Below, piece after piece: positions 9,037 through 17,400 of a stretch of 64,000 nt of DNA. Where the stretch lies: assembly GCF_020166495.1 (NCBI RefSeq), contig NZ_JAINZS010000004.1:372001-436000 (forward strand). The letters are read 5' to 3'. The first letter of the stretch is position 1. Every line of letters starts with the position of its first letter. Below the pieces are notes generated by a model. That model did no database searches and was not told the origin of the DNA. It saw nothing but the letters and a program-made list of their open reading frames with translations. This DNA comes from Robertkochia aurantiaca (lineage in GTDB: Bacteria; Bacteroidota; Bacteroidia; Flavobacteriales; Flavobacteriaceae). The position numbers and the translations under genes were made by a program.

Positions 9037-9715
9037 CGTTTTGATTTATTTTCAAATAAGCATCACGCTTACTGCTTTCATTTATGTTATTCTTTTTCAA
9101 AGCCAGCCTGTATTCGGCAAGGATCACTTTAACGTCATCGACCATTTTATTATTGATCTCGGCCACAGAGGTAGCATCGTATCCTGCCAGCAAACCATGA
9201 TCTTCGTCCTGAACTCTGCCACGCAATCTGCGTTCCTTATCGATTATAAAAACCCTGTCTGAACCAAGGTCTTCCCCGAGATCATAGGAAGTGTTCAGAC
9301 TGCTGAAGATTCGTTGAATCTCTGAAGGTTGAACGAATACGAAATTCCAGTTACCTACATCGGCAAGGGGTGCAAGCTCCATTTTTAAAGCGGCAGCTTT
9401 ATCTTCGGTGCCCTCAGGCAGGACCATCACAAACTGAAAATCCTCGAAGCCATTGAAACGCTTATATATCTTCTGATTCAGATTAAAGGCATTGGTCTTC
9501 TTCAGATCGAGGTTTTCACCGAGGAATCCCAGGATGGTAATCTTATTTCCAAGAGCAACCCCTTCATTGCCTTCGAGGGTGGTGTGTTCACCGAGTTCAG
9601 CAACCTCTTCAGTAACCACAGGAAGCTTCCCGAAGTTATTCACACCGGAGGCAAAAAAAACATAAGCCACGATAGGTAAAACGAAAAGAACAGCCAGCAC
9701 CAGGTATTTCTTCAT
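9026..9715 (-). CDS. Membrane-anchored Sco/thioredoxin-like protein lacking cysteines
   Basis: I start at the ATG at 9715 (MKKYLVLAVLF); a TTG four codons... three codons further upstream at 9724 is possible but less likely. The protein has an N-terminal anchor and then a soluble domain of about 190 residues. Its late part (DRVFIIDKERRLRGR) resembles the Sco/peroxiredoxin beta-hairpin after the active site. There is no cysteine anywhere, so it cannot bind copper or do thiol chemistry as Sco does. The overlap with sco1 suggests it works with Sco1, perhaps as a structural partner. The function is inferred from context only. Confidence 0.65.
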   Translation of the reverse strand: MKKYLVLAVLFVLPIVAYVFFASGVNNFGKLPVVTEEVAELGEHTTLEGNEGVALGNKITILGFLGENLDLKKTNAFNLNQKIYKRFNGFEDFQFVMVLPEGTEDKAAALKMELAPLADVGNWNFVFVQPSEIQRIFSSLNTSYDLGEDLGSDRVFIIDKERRLRGRVQDEDHGLLAGYDATSVAEINNKMVDDVKVILAEYRLALKKNNINESSKRDAYLKINQNDEK

Positions 9716-9742
9716 CATAAGCAATTTAGCAGGTACAAAAAT

Positions 9743-9766
9743 AAAAAAAGACGGTTTAATAACCGC
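9743..9766 (-). terminator. Rho-independent terminator after cytochrome oxidase subunit IV
   Basis: On the minus strand a short GC stem (pairing 9752-9756 with 9761-9765, four-base loop) is followed by seven T residues. It lies 26 bases downstream of the subunit IV stop. It may end or attenuate the cyoE-to-subunit IV unit before the Sco1 group. Confidence 0.55.
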
Positions 9767-9791
9767 CTTCCTTATTGATATTTAGTCTCTT

Positions 9792-10139
9792 TTAGAAATC
9801 CCAGCTTACGAAGCTTTCAGAGTAAACGTCGTAAATATAATTCCCTTCTACCAGAAGAATAAAAGCCAGGTATGGAATCAGAATCAGCAGTGGCAGAACA
9901 ATCGACCACTTGAAACTTCCCCTCTCACCTTCAAGGTGCATGAAAGACCAGGCGATATAGTAAGCTTTTACAATGGTAAGAATGATGAATATCCAGTTCA
10001 ATATCTTCATTCCAAGAACCGATGCCATCAGTGATTCCGGCTTTATGATTCCCAGGATCACCTCTACGATGGTTACAACCGAGAGAATTCCGAATACGAT
10101 CCAGATTCTTTTTGTATTTGATTCGTGTGCGTGTGCCAT
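9792..10139 (-). CDS. Cytochrome c oxidase subunit IV-like (prokaryotic COX4 type)
   Basis: The 115 residues have three membrane helices and the family-like segment ILTIVKAYYIAWSFMHLEGERG. Small subunit IV proteins of haem-copper oxidases stabilise the complex in the inner membrane but do not bind cofactors. It directly follows the large subunit III gene (19 bases) and is the last gene before a terminator. Length and helix number fit the family. Confidence 0.88.
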   Translation of the reverse strand: MAHAHESNTKRIWIVFGILSVVTIVEVILGIIKPESLMASVLGMKILNWIFIILTIVKAYYIAWSFMHLEGERGSFKWSIVLPLLILIPYLAFILLVEGNYIYDVYSESFVSWDF

Positions 10140-10158
10140 TTTATTGTGCTATTATTTT

Positions 10159-11139
10159 TTAAACAAGATAGAAGAATGTAAATACGAATACCCACACAAG
10201 GTCAACGAAGTGCCAGTACAAACCTACTTTCTCAACCATTTCATAATTCTTTCTGCGGTCGTAGGTACCGAGGATCACATTAAAGAAAATGATCACATTG
10301 ATAACCACTCCTGAGAATACGTGAAATCCGTGAAAACCGGTAATAAAGAAAAAGAAATCGGCAAACAGACGGTTTCCGTATTCATTACGAACAAGGTTAG
10401 CACCTTCTACCACGTGCACTGCACTTTCCAGTCTTTCTGCGGTCTCTTCTCTTGACAGCATGATCTTCTCTCCATCTTCATTGAGCTTTTCAGCACGTCC
10501 GACAACATTCTCATTTGCCATAAAACCGGCTTTGATCTCGTTAACGGTATAGCTGGGCAGTCCTTCTCCGCTTTGATACCAAACTCCGTTACGCTCGAGG
10601 TGTACCACACGCTCATCTTCTATTGGCTGGGCAAATTCATCCAGAGCGATACGCTTACCTGTTTGAGCATCGACAAATTGAAGTATACGACCTGATCGCA
10701 GTTCAACTGCACCATAATCACCTCTGATAAAGGTCGCCCACTCCCAGGCCTGAGAGCCAACGAATACCAGACCACCGATGATGGTAAAAAGCATATACCA
10801 AGCTACCTTTTTCTGTTTCATCTGATGTCCTGCATCAACGGCAAGTACCATGGTCACCGATGAAAATATCAGGATGAAGGTCATCAGGGCCACATAGTAC
10901 ATCGGTGCTTCCACACCGTGCAGAAACGGGAAGTGAGTAAACACTTCATCTGCAATTGGCCATGAATCGATAAACTTATAGCGTGAAAAGCCGTAAGCAA
11001 CCAAAAACCCGGAAAAGGTCAAGGCATCAGATACGATGAAGAACCACATCATCATCTTACCATAGCTTGCTCCTAAAGGCTGATTACCTCCGCCCCACAC
11101 GTTCTCTTCTTCTGTCTGTGTATTAACAGTAGCTTCCAT
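10159..11139 (-). CDS. Cytochrome c oxidase subunit III with a large soluble insertion
   Basis: The 326 residues contain helices with subunit III features: MWFFIVSDALTFSGFLVAYG near the start, EWATFIRGDYG, and FFITGFHGFHVFSG near the end. A hydrophilic insertion of roughly 120 residues (about 139-262) separates two helices and must project from the membrane. It is absent from the 193-residue subunit III encoded just upstream. Subunit III supports proton uptake and stability of haem-copper oxidases. The two different subunit III genes may be two parts of one complex or may serve different oxidases. Confidence 0.9.
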   Translation of the reverse strand: MEATVNTQTEEENVWGGGNQPLGASYGKMMMWFFIVSDALTFSGFLVAYGFSRYKFIDSWPIADEVFTHFPFLHGVEAPMYYVALMTFILIFSSVTMVLAVDAGHQMKQKKVAWYMLFTIIGGLVFVGSQAWEWATFIRGDYGAVELRSGRILQFVDAQTGKRIALDEFAQPIEDERVVHLERNGVWYQSGEGLPSYTVNEIKAGFMANENVVGRAEKLNEDGEKIMLSREETAERLESAVHVVEGANLVRNEYGNRLFADFFFFITGFHGFHVFSGVVINVIIFFNVILGTYDRRKNYEMVEKVGLYWHFVDLVWVFVFTFFYLV

Positions 11140-11171
11140 ATATGTTAATTAGTCAATTTTAAAAAAGTGCT

Positions 11172-11179
11172 CAAATTTA
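11172..11179 (-). promoter_or_regulatory. Possible internal -7 element (TAAATTTG)
   Basis: On the minus strand TAAATTTG matches TAnnTTTG and lies 32 bases before the large subunit III ATG. No clear -33 TTG is visible at the right spacing, so it may be chance in an AT-rich gap. Confidence 0.25.
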
Positions 11180-11188
11180 CGGTTTTTT

Positions 11189-11770
11189 TTATCTAAAGAA
11201 ATAGAAAAAGACGATCAAATAAAGCCACAGAAAGTCCAGAAAATGCCAGAACATCGCACCAAGCTCAAAACCAAGGGTTTGTCCGTTGGCATATTTACCC
11301 CTGTACTGGTTGAACAACATGACGGCAAGCACCACCATTCCAGCGATCACGTGCACCACATGAGAAAACACGATAGCATATAGAAAGGAAGTGGTTATGG
11401 TACTTTCTTCCCCGGTAAAATAGTAACCATCTGCAACGATCTGAGAGAACCCCATGAATTGCAATATAATAAAAGTGATTCCCAGGGTAAAACCTCCGAG
11501 CAATAATAAAGTTGCAAGACCCGACTCCTGGTTTTTTGAGCTTCTCAGAGACAGATGCACCAAAAGACTGCTAAGTAATATGGCTGCCGTACTCCAGAAA
11601 AATGCGGTCGGAATCTGAAAGTCGATCAGCCAGTCAGGCCGGGATTTACTCACGACGTACGCGCTGGTAAGCCCTGCGAACATCATCGCTATACTGATCA
11701 TCCCGAACCACAACATCATCTTTTTGGCACGGGCGGTCTTTTCATTAATTGAACCTTGTGTTAAATCCAT
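11189..11770 (-). CDS. Cytochrome c oxidase subunit III (short form)
   Basis: The 193 residues form five membrane helices with family signatures: MMLWFGMISIAMMFAGLTSAYVV at the start, FSHVVHVIAGMVVL in the middle and FWHFLDFLWLYLI at the end. This is the compact subunit III found with caa3-type oxidases. It starts two bases after the cyoE stop, so the two are coupled. No subunit I or II gene is present nearby, so the catalytic core must be encoded elsewhere. Confidence 0.93.
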   Translation of the reverse strand: MDLTQGSINEKTARAKKMMLWFGMISIAMMFAGLTSAYVVSKSRPDWLIDFQIPTAFFWSTAAILLSSLLVHLSLRSSKNQESGLATLLLLGGFTLGITFIILQFMGFSQIVADGYYFTGEESTITTSFLYAIVFSHVVHVIAGMVVLAVMLFNQYRGKYANGQTLGFELGAMFWHFLDFLWLYLIVFFYFFR

Positions 11771-11772
11771 TC

Positions 11773-12678
11773 TTAGTGTAAAAATTTATCTGCAACGTAA
11801 ACGATCTGCATCAGGGTGATATAAGTTACGCTGGCCAGCATAAGAGCGCGGGCCGAACGATTGTCTCTTTTGTGATAAAGGCGGAAGGCATAGAAAAGCA
11901 TACCAAGACCAAGCATCAGGATCAAAATAGCAGCTGGAACCGACAGCGTTAACTGACCGGTAAGTCCTGTCACCGGAAAAACCGATGCAATGATCATCCA
12001 GAAAGTATACATGATGATCTGAAGGGCCGTGGCCTTATCCTTACTCCCGGTGGGTAGCATTTTAAAGCCTGCTCTTTTGTAATCTTCATCAAGCACCCAG
12101 CCTATAGCCCAGAAATGGGGGAATTGCCAGAAAAACTGAATCATAAACAGTGTTCCAGGTTCAATCCCGAAATCATTGGTAGCCGCCACCCATCCCAGCA
12201 TAAAAGGTATGGCTCCGGGAAAGGCTCCTACGAATACGGCAAGCGGGGTTTTTGTTTTAAGTGGCGTATATACACAGGTGTACAAAAAGATGGATATCGC
12301 TCCGAACATAGCCGTTTTCGGGTTAACCACATACAGGGAGATCACGCCCAGCAGGGTGAATACTATAGCGATGGTCATTGCCGTAGCAGGGGCCATTCTT
12401 CCGGAAGGAACCGGACGGTTCCTCGTTCGCTTCATAAGAGCATCCAGATCCTTCTCGATTACCTGGTTGAAAGCATTAGAAGCACCTACCATAAAATACC
12501 CTCCAAATGCAAGAAGAAGCAAAGATTGCAGGTTAATGGTATCTGCTCCGAGTAAATAACCGGCTACAGACGAAAAAACAACACTGAAAGCCAGTCCGAC
12601 CTTAGTGATCTGCTTGAAATCATCAATGATCAGTGGAAGTGCGTATGTTTTGGAGGCAGTATTCAATGCGGTTTTCAT
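11773..12678 (-). CDS. cyoE: Protohaem IX farnesyltransferase (haem O synthase)
   Basis: The 301-residue UbiA-family protein has the prenyl-diphosphate binding motif NAFNQVIEKDLDALMKRTRNRPVPSGR (N-D-xxxD with the RTxxRPxxxG continuation) and the second conserved loop DEDYKRAGFKMLP. CyoE/CtaB transfers a farnesyl group from farnesyl diphosphate to haem B to give haem O, the precursor of haem A, in the inner membrane. It is the first gene of the oxidase operon and has a good promoter just upstream. Size and motifs leave little doubt. Confidence 0.96.
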   Translation of the reverse strand: MKTALNTASKTYALPLIIDDFKQITKVGLAFSVVFSSVAGYLLGADTINLQSLLLLAFGGYFMVGASNAFNQVIEKDLDALMKRTRNRPVPSGRMAPATAMTIAIVFTLLGVISLYVVNPKTAMFGAISIFLYTCVYTPLKTKTPLAVFVGAFPGAIPFMLGWVAATNDFGIEPGTLFMIQFFWQFPHFWAIGWVLDEDYKRAGFKMLPTGSKDKATALQIIMYTFWMIIASVFPVTGLTGQLTLSVPAAILILMLGLGMLFYAFRLYHKRDNRSARALMLASVTYITLMQIVYVADKFLH

Positions 12679-12699
12679 CTAACGCTTAAAATTGGGGTG

Positions 12700-12730
12700 C
12701 AAAGATAACGTACAAATGCTTTTTATGCAA
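12700..12730 (-). promoter_or_regulatory. Promoter of the cyoE/oxidase operon
   Basis: The minus strand shows TTG (12728-12730), twenty bases, then TATCTTTG (12700-12707). This fits the Bacteroidota sigma consensus TTG-N19/20-TAnnTTTG. The expected start site leaves a leader of about 20 bases before the ATG. A 7-bp inverted repeat (GTAGCGT, 12773-12800) lies further upstream and could be an operator or a terminator remnant. Confidence 0.65.
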
Positions 12731-12811
12731 TCATTTAGCTTTTTTAACCTTTTACTGCAGCCTGCAGCCTTGGTAGCGTCTTTTTTAAGTCGAACGCTAC
12801 GAACCAAAACG

Positions 12812-12838
12812 AAAAAATCCCGGCTAATGCCGGGATTT
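12812..12838 (-). terminator. Rho-independent terminator of tonB
   Basis: A perfect 10-bp stem (12815-12824 with 12829-12838) with a TAAT loop is followed on the minus strand by six T residues. It lies 20 bases after the tonB stop and separates it from the oxidase operon. Confidence 0.9.
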
Positions 12839-12858
12839 AAATATCTATTATGGTCTTC

Positions 12859-13569
12859 TTAATTCAGCTTAAATACGATAGGATAAGCGAAGGTTACCGG
12901 TGTAGGTCTACCCCTTTGCTTTCCTGGGATCAGTTTAGGAAGGCTGTTAATGATTCTTCGGGCTTCCTGATCCAGGCTCTTATCGGGAGCACGTGTATTC
13001 AGAATAGTAATGGTACCGTCTTTATTAATACGGAAGTTTACGTATACCCTTCCCTGGATTCCCATCTCCTGGGCCATTTCCGGGTAACGGAAAGTCTTAC
13101 GAACGTGCTTATCAAGATTTTCCTTGAAACATGCGAATTGCTGATTTTTTGGAACTCCTTCACAGGCAGGGAACATCGGCTTGTCTTCAATAACTGTAAA
13201 CGGAACGTCAACATCAACTACCTCTTCCACTTCTTCGATCTCTTCAACTTCCACGATCTCTTCTTCCTGGTCGGTTTCAGTAGACTCGATAATAGTCTCC
13301 TCTACTTCCTCCTCATCTTCAACTACCTCGATTACCTCGGGTGCTGCAGGTGGCGGTGGTGGTGGCGGAGTTTTCATCTGTTCCGTGATCGGAACTTCTT
13401 CTTCCAACTCATCGTCAACATTCATTGTATATTCAAAAACCTCTTCTTCATCATAGGTTTTCCAGTCGATTGCAAGCCACGTTAAGCCTAATACAAGAGC
13501 CAATCCGATCGCGAAATAGAGACTGCTATTTCTGGTGAGATCAGCTTTTGGATTTTTCTTCGGTTCCAT
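12859..13569 (-). CDS. tonB: TonB-type energy transducer
   Basis: The 236 residues have one N-terminal helix (about 17-37), a short polyproline run (PPPPPPP at about 68) and a strongly acidic linker rich in Glu and Val (about 75-125). The TonB C-terminal domain (about 150-236) follows, with QGRVYVNFRINKDGTI and the terminal YPIVFKLN. TonB couples the proton motive force through ExbBD to outer-membrane transporters, such as the SusC protein in this window. The linker is unusual against the Pro-Lys-rich enterobacterial TonB because it is acidic. ExbB/ExbD are not nearby. A strong terminator follows. Confidence 0.93.
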   Translation of the reverse strand: MEPKKNPKADLTRNSSLYFAIGLALVLGLTWLAIDWKTYDEEEVFEYTMNVDDELEEEVPITEQMKTPPPPPPPAAPEVIEVVEDEEEVEETIIESTETDQEEEIVEVEEIEEVEEVVDVDVPFTVIEDKPMFPACEGVPKNQQFACFKENLDKHVRKTFRYPEMAQEMGIQGRVYVNFRINKDGTITILNTRAPDKSLDQEARRIINSLPKLIPGKQRGRPTPVTFAYPIVFKLN

Positions 13570-13624
13570 AATAATTCGATTTGATGTCGCTAATTTAACT
13601 ATTTATTTGCATTCCTTGCAACTA

Positions 13625-14008
13625 TCACCGGTCATTTTCCGGAGCAGTTTGCATTAAAAACAACTTTATCAACACGATAGCCGCTAAAATTCCTGTGAGA
13701 TTGGCCAGCATGTCGTACCATTCAAATGCTCTTTGAAAAGGCATCACATATTGCAATACCTCAATAATCATTCCATATGCCAGTAATCCGACACTTATTT
13801 TAAAGAGCAAAGAATCTGTAAGTTTTTTTCGAAAATGATAGGCAAAAAACAGGGTGTTCATAAAATAAAACAAGACATGCACGATCTTGTCTGCATGACT
13901 CACCTGTATGTCTACCGAATCGCTCATCGGCATCAGGCTGGCAACAGCAATAAAGATTAACCAACCCAGAGCAAGAAATAAAAAGAAATTCTTCTTAAGC
14001 ACCCACAA
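13625..14008 (-). CDS. VanZ-like membrane protein
   Basis: The 127 residues have four membrane helices and conserved VanZ features: HADKIVHVLFYF near helix 2 and ARG/GLY-poor QYVMPFQRAFEWYDMLANLTG before helix 4. The VanZ family is named after a teicoplanin-resistance protein, but its chromosomal members have no established role. The gene overlaps the gcvH end by 14 bases, so the two are co-transcribed. Confidence 0.85.
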   Translation of the reverse strand: MWVLKKNFFLFLALGWLIFIAVASLMPMSDSVDIQVSHADKIVHVLFYFMNTLFFAYHFRKKLTDSLLFKISVGLLAYGMIIEVLQYVMPFQRAFEWYDMLANLTGILAAIVLIKLFLMQTAPENDR

Positions 14009-14375
14009 CTTCCTTATAAGCTTCAGCGCTTAAAAGATCTTCGATCTCCGATTCATCAGAAATTCTGATCTTGATCATCCAGCCTTCGCCGTAGGGATCT
14101 GCATTTACCTTTTCAGGCTCTTCCTCCAACGATTCATTGAACTCAATAATTTCACCGGTTAGTGGCAGGAACAGGTCTGATACGGTCTTAACGGCTTCTA
14201 CAGTTCCGAAGACCTCTTCTCTTTCAAGACTTTCGTCTACTGTTTCCACCTCAACGTATACGATATCACCCAATTCGCCTTGAGCAAAATCAGTGATCCC
14301 AACGGTGGCTATATCTCCTTCAATCTTCACCCATTCGTGATCTTTGGTATATTTAAGATCGGCTGGAATATTCAT
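13995..14375 (-). CDS. gcvH: Glycine cleavage system H protein
   Basis: The 126 residues contain the lipoylation motif FGTVEAVKTVSDLFLP with the acceptor at Lys 63, and the start YTKDHEWVKIEGDIATVGIT typical of GcvH. The lipoylated H protein shuttles the aminomethyl group between the P, T and L enzymes of glycine cleavage, feeding one-carbon units into tetrahydrofolate. The P and T genes are not here, which is common in flavobacteria. It has its own promoter in the gap after sprA. Confidence 0.97.
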   Translation of the reverse strand: MNIPADLKYTKDHEWVKIEGDIATVGITDFAQGELGDIVYVEVETVDESLEREEVFGTVEAVKTVSDLFLPLTGEIIEFNESLEEEPEKVNADPYGEGWMIKIRISDESEIEDLLSAEAYKEVVGA

Positions 14376-14402
14376 ATTCTTACTGTATTTGAATTATTTG
14401 CA

Positions 14403-14431
14403 CAAATGTAACCCAATTGTACATTTTTCAA
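14403..14431 (-). promoter_or_regulatory. Promoter of gcvH
   Basis: On the minus strand TTG (14429-14431) is followed after 18 bases by TACATTTG (14403-14410), a full match to the TAnnTTTG -7 element. The ATG at 14375 is 28 bases downstream. The promoter lies entirely in the 68-base gap between gcvH and the sprA stop. Confidence 0.6.
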
Positions 14432-14443
14432 AAGCAAAAGGCT

Positions 14444-17400
14444 CTAATTTCCGAAATTGTATCTAAGCGTAAACCCTGATCTGATGGTGGTTTGAGGAAA
14501 GGCTGTAGAGACCTTGAACCGCGAAAAGGTGTGGTCATAAAAGAAGAGTGTGGTCAGGTTCTTGGTCAGTGCCCAGTCTGCCGTAAACTTCAGCGCCCAG
14601 ATATCCTGACCTGCCGTTACCTGGTTGGTATTGATATCGAGGTTACGTATAATGGTGATGTTGTCTCTCAGCGAGAGATCGGCTTTCAGGTTCAGATCTC
14701 CCCTTAGTATGGTCTGTTTCCCAGCGAACCTGGTAGGAAGCTTAAGATCGGCAATTCGGTATCCCAAACCTACCACATACTCATTACCTGAGACTTCGGT
14801 AAGCAGGTTATTATCAAAACTCAGCGAAAGAGCACGGTCTTTGCGCAACTCTGCCTGCATATTTATGGAATTCTTCATCTCGAAGTCAACCCTGACCAGC
14901 GGATTAAATTGCTCGACCAGGGTCGCGTTGGTATACAGCAAAGGATTTTTAAGGTTACCTGACTGATCAAAACTACCGCCCTCATCAAACTCCAGATTGG
15001 TTCTGAAATTATTGATACTGTAGCTGGAACGGTAAGCATGGGTCAGGGAGAATCTGCGAAACTTTTCTTCGAACCATTTGAGACGCATGAGGCCGGTGTA
15101 TTTCATCGTCCAGTTAGGTATCGGGGTATCCCTGAATGCCCTCAGACTTACACTTTGAGCATCCTGCCCTGTATAGGCTGCTATAAAGGCGGGTAACAAG
15201 ACCGCCTGATTCGTCGGACCATACCCTTCGGGGTATTCAGTGGCCTGCGGATCGACGGGTACGTTTGCCAGCCGTTGGGCGATCACGATACGGTTTTGAC
15301 TGAACTCTTCAAAGGTTTCTGAAAAATCCAATCCCGAATCAGTAAAAGCGGTGGGAAGCATAAAAGACGAAATGGAAAAATCTCCGAAGCGGTTCTCGAT
15401 TAGCGGATTGTAATCGAGCAAGCCGTCACCGTCGGTATCTGTCACACTGTAATTCTCGGTATAATTTTCTGAATATTGCCTGTCGGCCACCACATCTATA
15501 GTCAGATCTGCTATTGGTTCAACACTGGCCGCTATGTTCAGCTGGGTAGCCTCACGCTCCATATACTGTTGGTTGAACTCGGGAAAGGTTGTAAGCCATC
15601 CGCGTCTTGCCGCTTCGAATCGCACATCTGCCTGGCTTCCGAAAACAAAGCCCCACGAAGGTCTCGCAGTACCTATAAAACCAATTGACTCGGTATAACC
15701 CGGGAGCATTTTACCCGAATTCATCGTATAGGTAAGGTTGATGCGTTTAACCATGGTAACCAAATCGATCACCCCGTTATAAAAGCCATTCTTATCGGCA
15801 GCTTCGGGTTTTGTTTCCTGTGGGGCGTTGGCATTGGCCACCGGCAGAGCTCCTCTTGATTGTCTGCGCCCGCTGCCACTACTGCGCCCGTCTTTACGCA
15901 CCAGCCCAAGGTAACGATAAAGGCGGTCCATGCCCAGTGAGGCATTAAAATCGTGGGTACTGGCATTCTGAACGGTATTCAGGTTCTCTCCCGACACCTC
16001 TCTCAACACTTCACTACCCCGTTGCCAGTCAAAATTCGAGGTATAACCATAGGTCGCATTTATGAATTCAAGGAATGGGATCTTATCGATCGGGATATCA
16101 TAGTTCAACTGTAATTGCTGAGCATGACGGTTCGGCTCACCAATGTTCCAGAAATCGTCGTACAGCCCAAGCTCTGTATTCACCTCCTGCTCCCCATCTT
16201 CATTGTCCAACAGGTAATTTCGCACGATGAAGTTATTGGCAGCGGTGAAATTGAACTGAAGTGATTTGGTCAGGTTGTAGTTCACTGCGTATTGCCAGTC
16301 AAACATATAGTTGCGTTGCTGCAATTCAGGGAGCCCCAGCAGATCGGCATCACCTCCCACATTAAGCACCTCCCTGAAGGTTTGCTTATTCAGGGTTCTT
16401 GAAATGTTCGAATTTACCGATATCGTAGTAGGCAGCAGATTAAAATTAAAGTCCTTCAGCCATTTCCAGTATGCACCCCGCAGCAGGGAATCGGCATTCT
16501 TCAGAGGCACCACCTCAGCGGGCTGGAAGTTATAAGTATATACAAAACCGGTTTTCACATTCTCGTCCTGCAGCTTGGCGATCTCGAAATCACGATGTTC
16601 CACCCGGTTGTAGGCATAATTAAAAGTGAAGTTCGAAATATCAAAAAAGTTCGGAATCTCCTCTTCGCTTCTGTTTCTTCTCACTCCGATCAGGTTCACG
16701 CTTCTTCGCTTGGTGTAATCTTCAGCCTGTCTTCTGATCTGCTCCCGTTCTGCGACGGTTGCAGCTGCATCAAGGCGATCTTCCAGCTTCAGGTCCTGGT
16801 AAAGCGGATCGAATTCAGGGGTGATTAATTCTTCAGAAACGCTGTAATTGAGCGGCAATTGCAGACCCCATTTATTAGGAAATAACTGCCCCAGGTTCAC
16901 ATTGGTATTTACCGCATAGCGCACCGCATCTTCCCGGCTGCGCTCATTCGGCATTTCTTCAAGACTCCCGAAGCCGGAAGTACTCATATTTCCGGTGGCT
17001 GAAACATTCGCAAAATCAGCCATATTAGCATCCAGTGCAGCTACGGCAGCCCAGCCTCCCTGGTTATCGAGCTCTGCCAGACGCAATTCGTTGAACCAAA
17101 CCTCCCCGCAGACCGTTTGACCGATCGCAGTGTTAGGGTTCTTGACTCCTACCATAACGGCCCTGATATTACCCAAACTCGGATTCCCCTTTACACCCAC
17201 TCTCTGCTCCCCCAGTTCACGGGGAGCAAACTCAGCAACAGGGTTACCGTCTTCATCAAAAAAATTGAGATCCTGCAGGTTGCCGTTAGCTATCCCCTGT
17301 GATTTGATCACCGACAGCAACGAGAGCGGCAGATCGATATTGTTGACCGAAGGCCAGATGGTTCCCGGGTCTCCGGCCCCCGCAGGGGTCACCTTCAGCG

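Noticed and set aside
13181-13456. Long Ser/Thr-rich open frame on the plus strand
   Set aside because: It is the complement of the acidic Glu/Asp linker of tonB on the minus strand; the low-complexity composition comes from that repeat, and no start signal or family match supports it.
12850-13485. 211-codon plus-strand open frame, rich in Phe and Leu
   Set aside because: It lies fully opposite tonB, which has a recognisable TonB domain, and overlaps its terminator.
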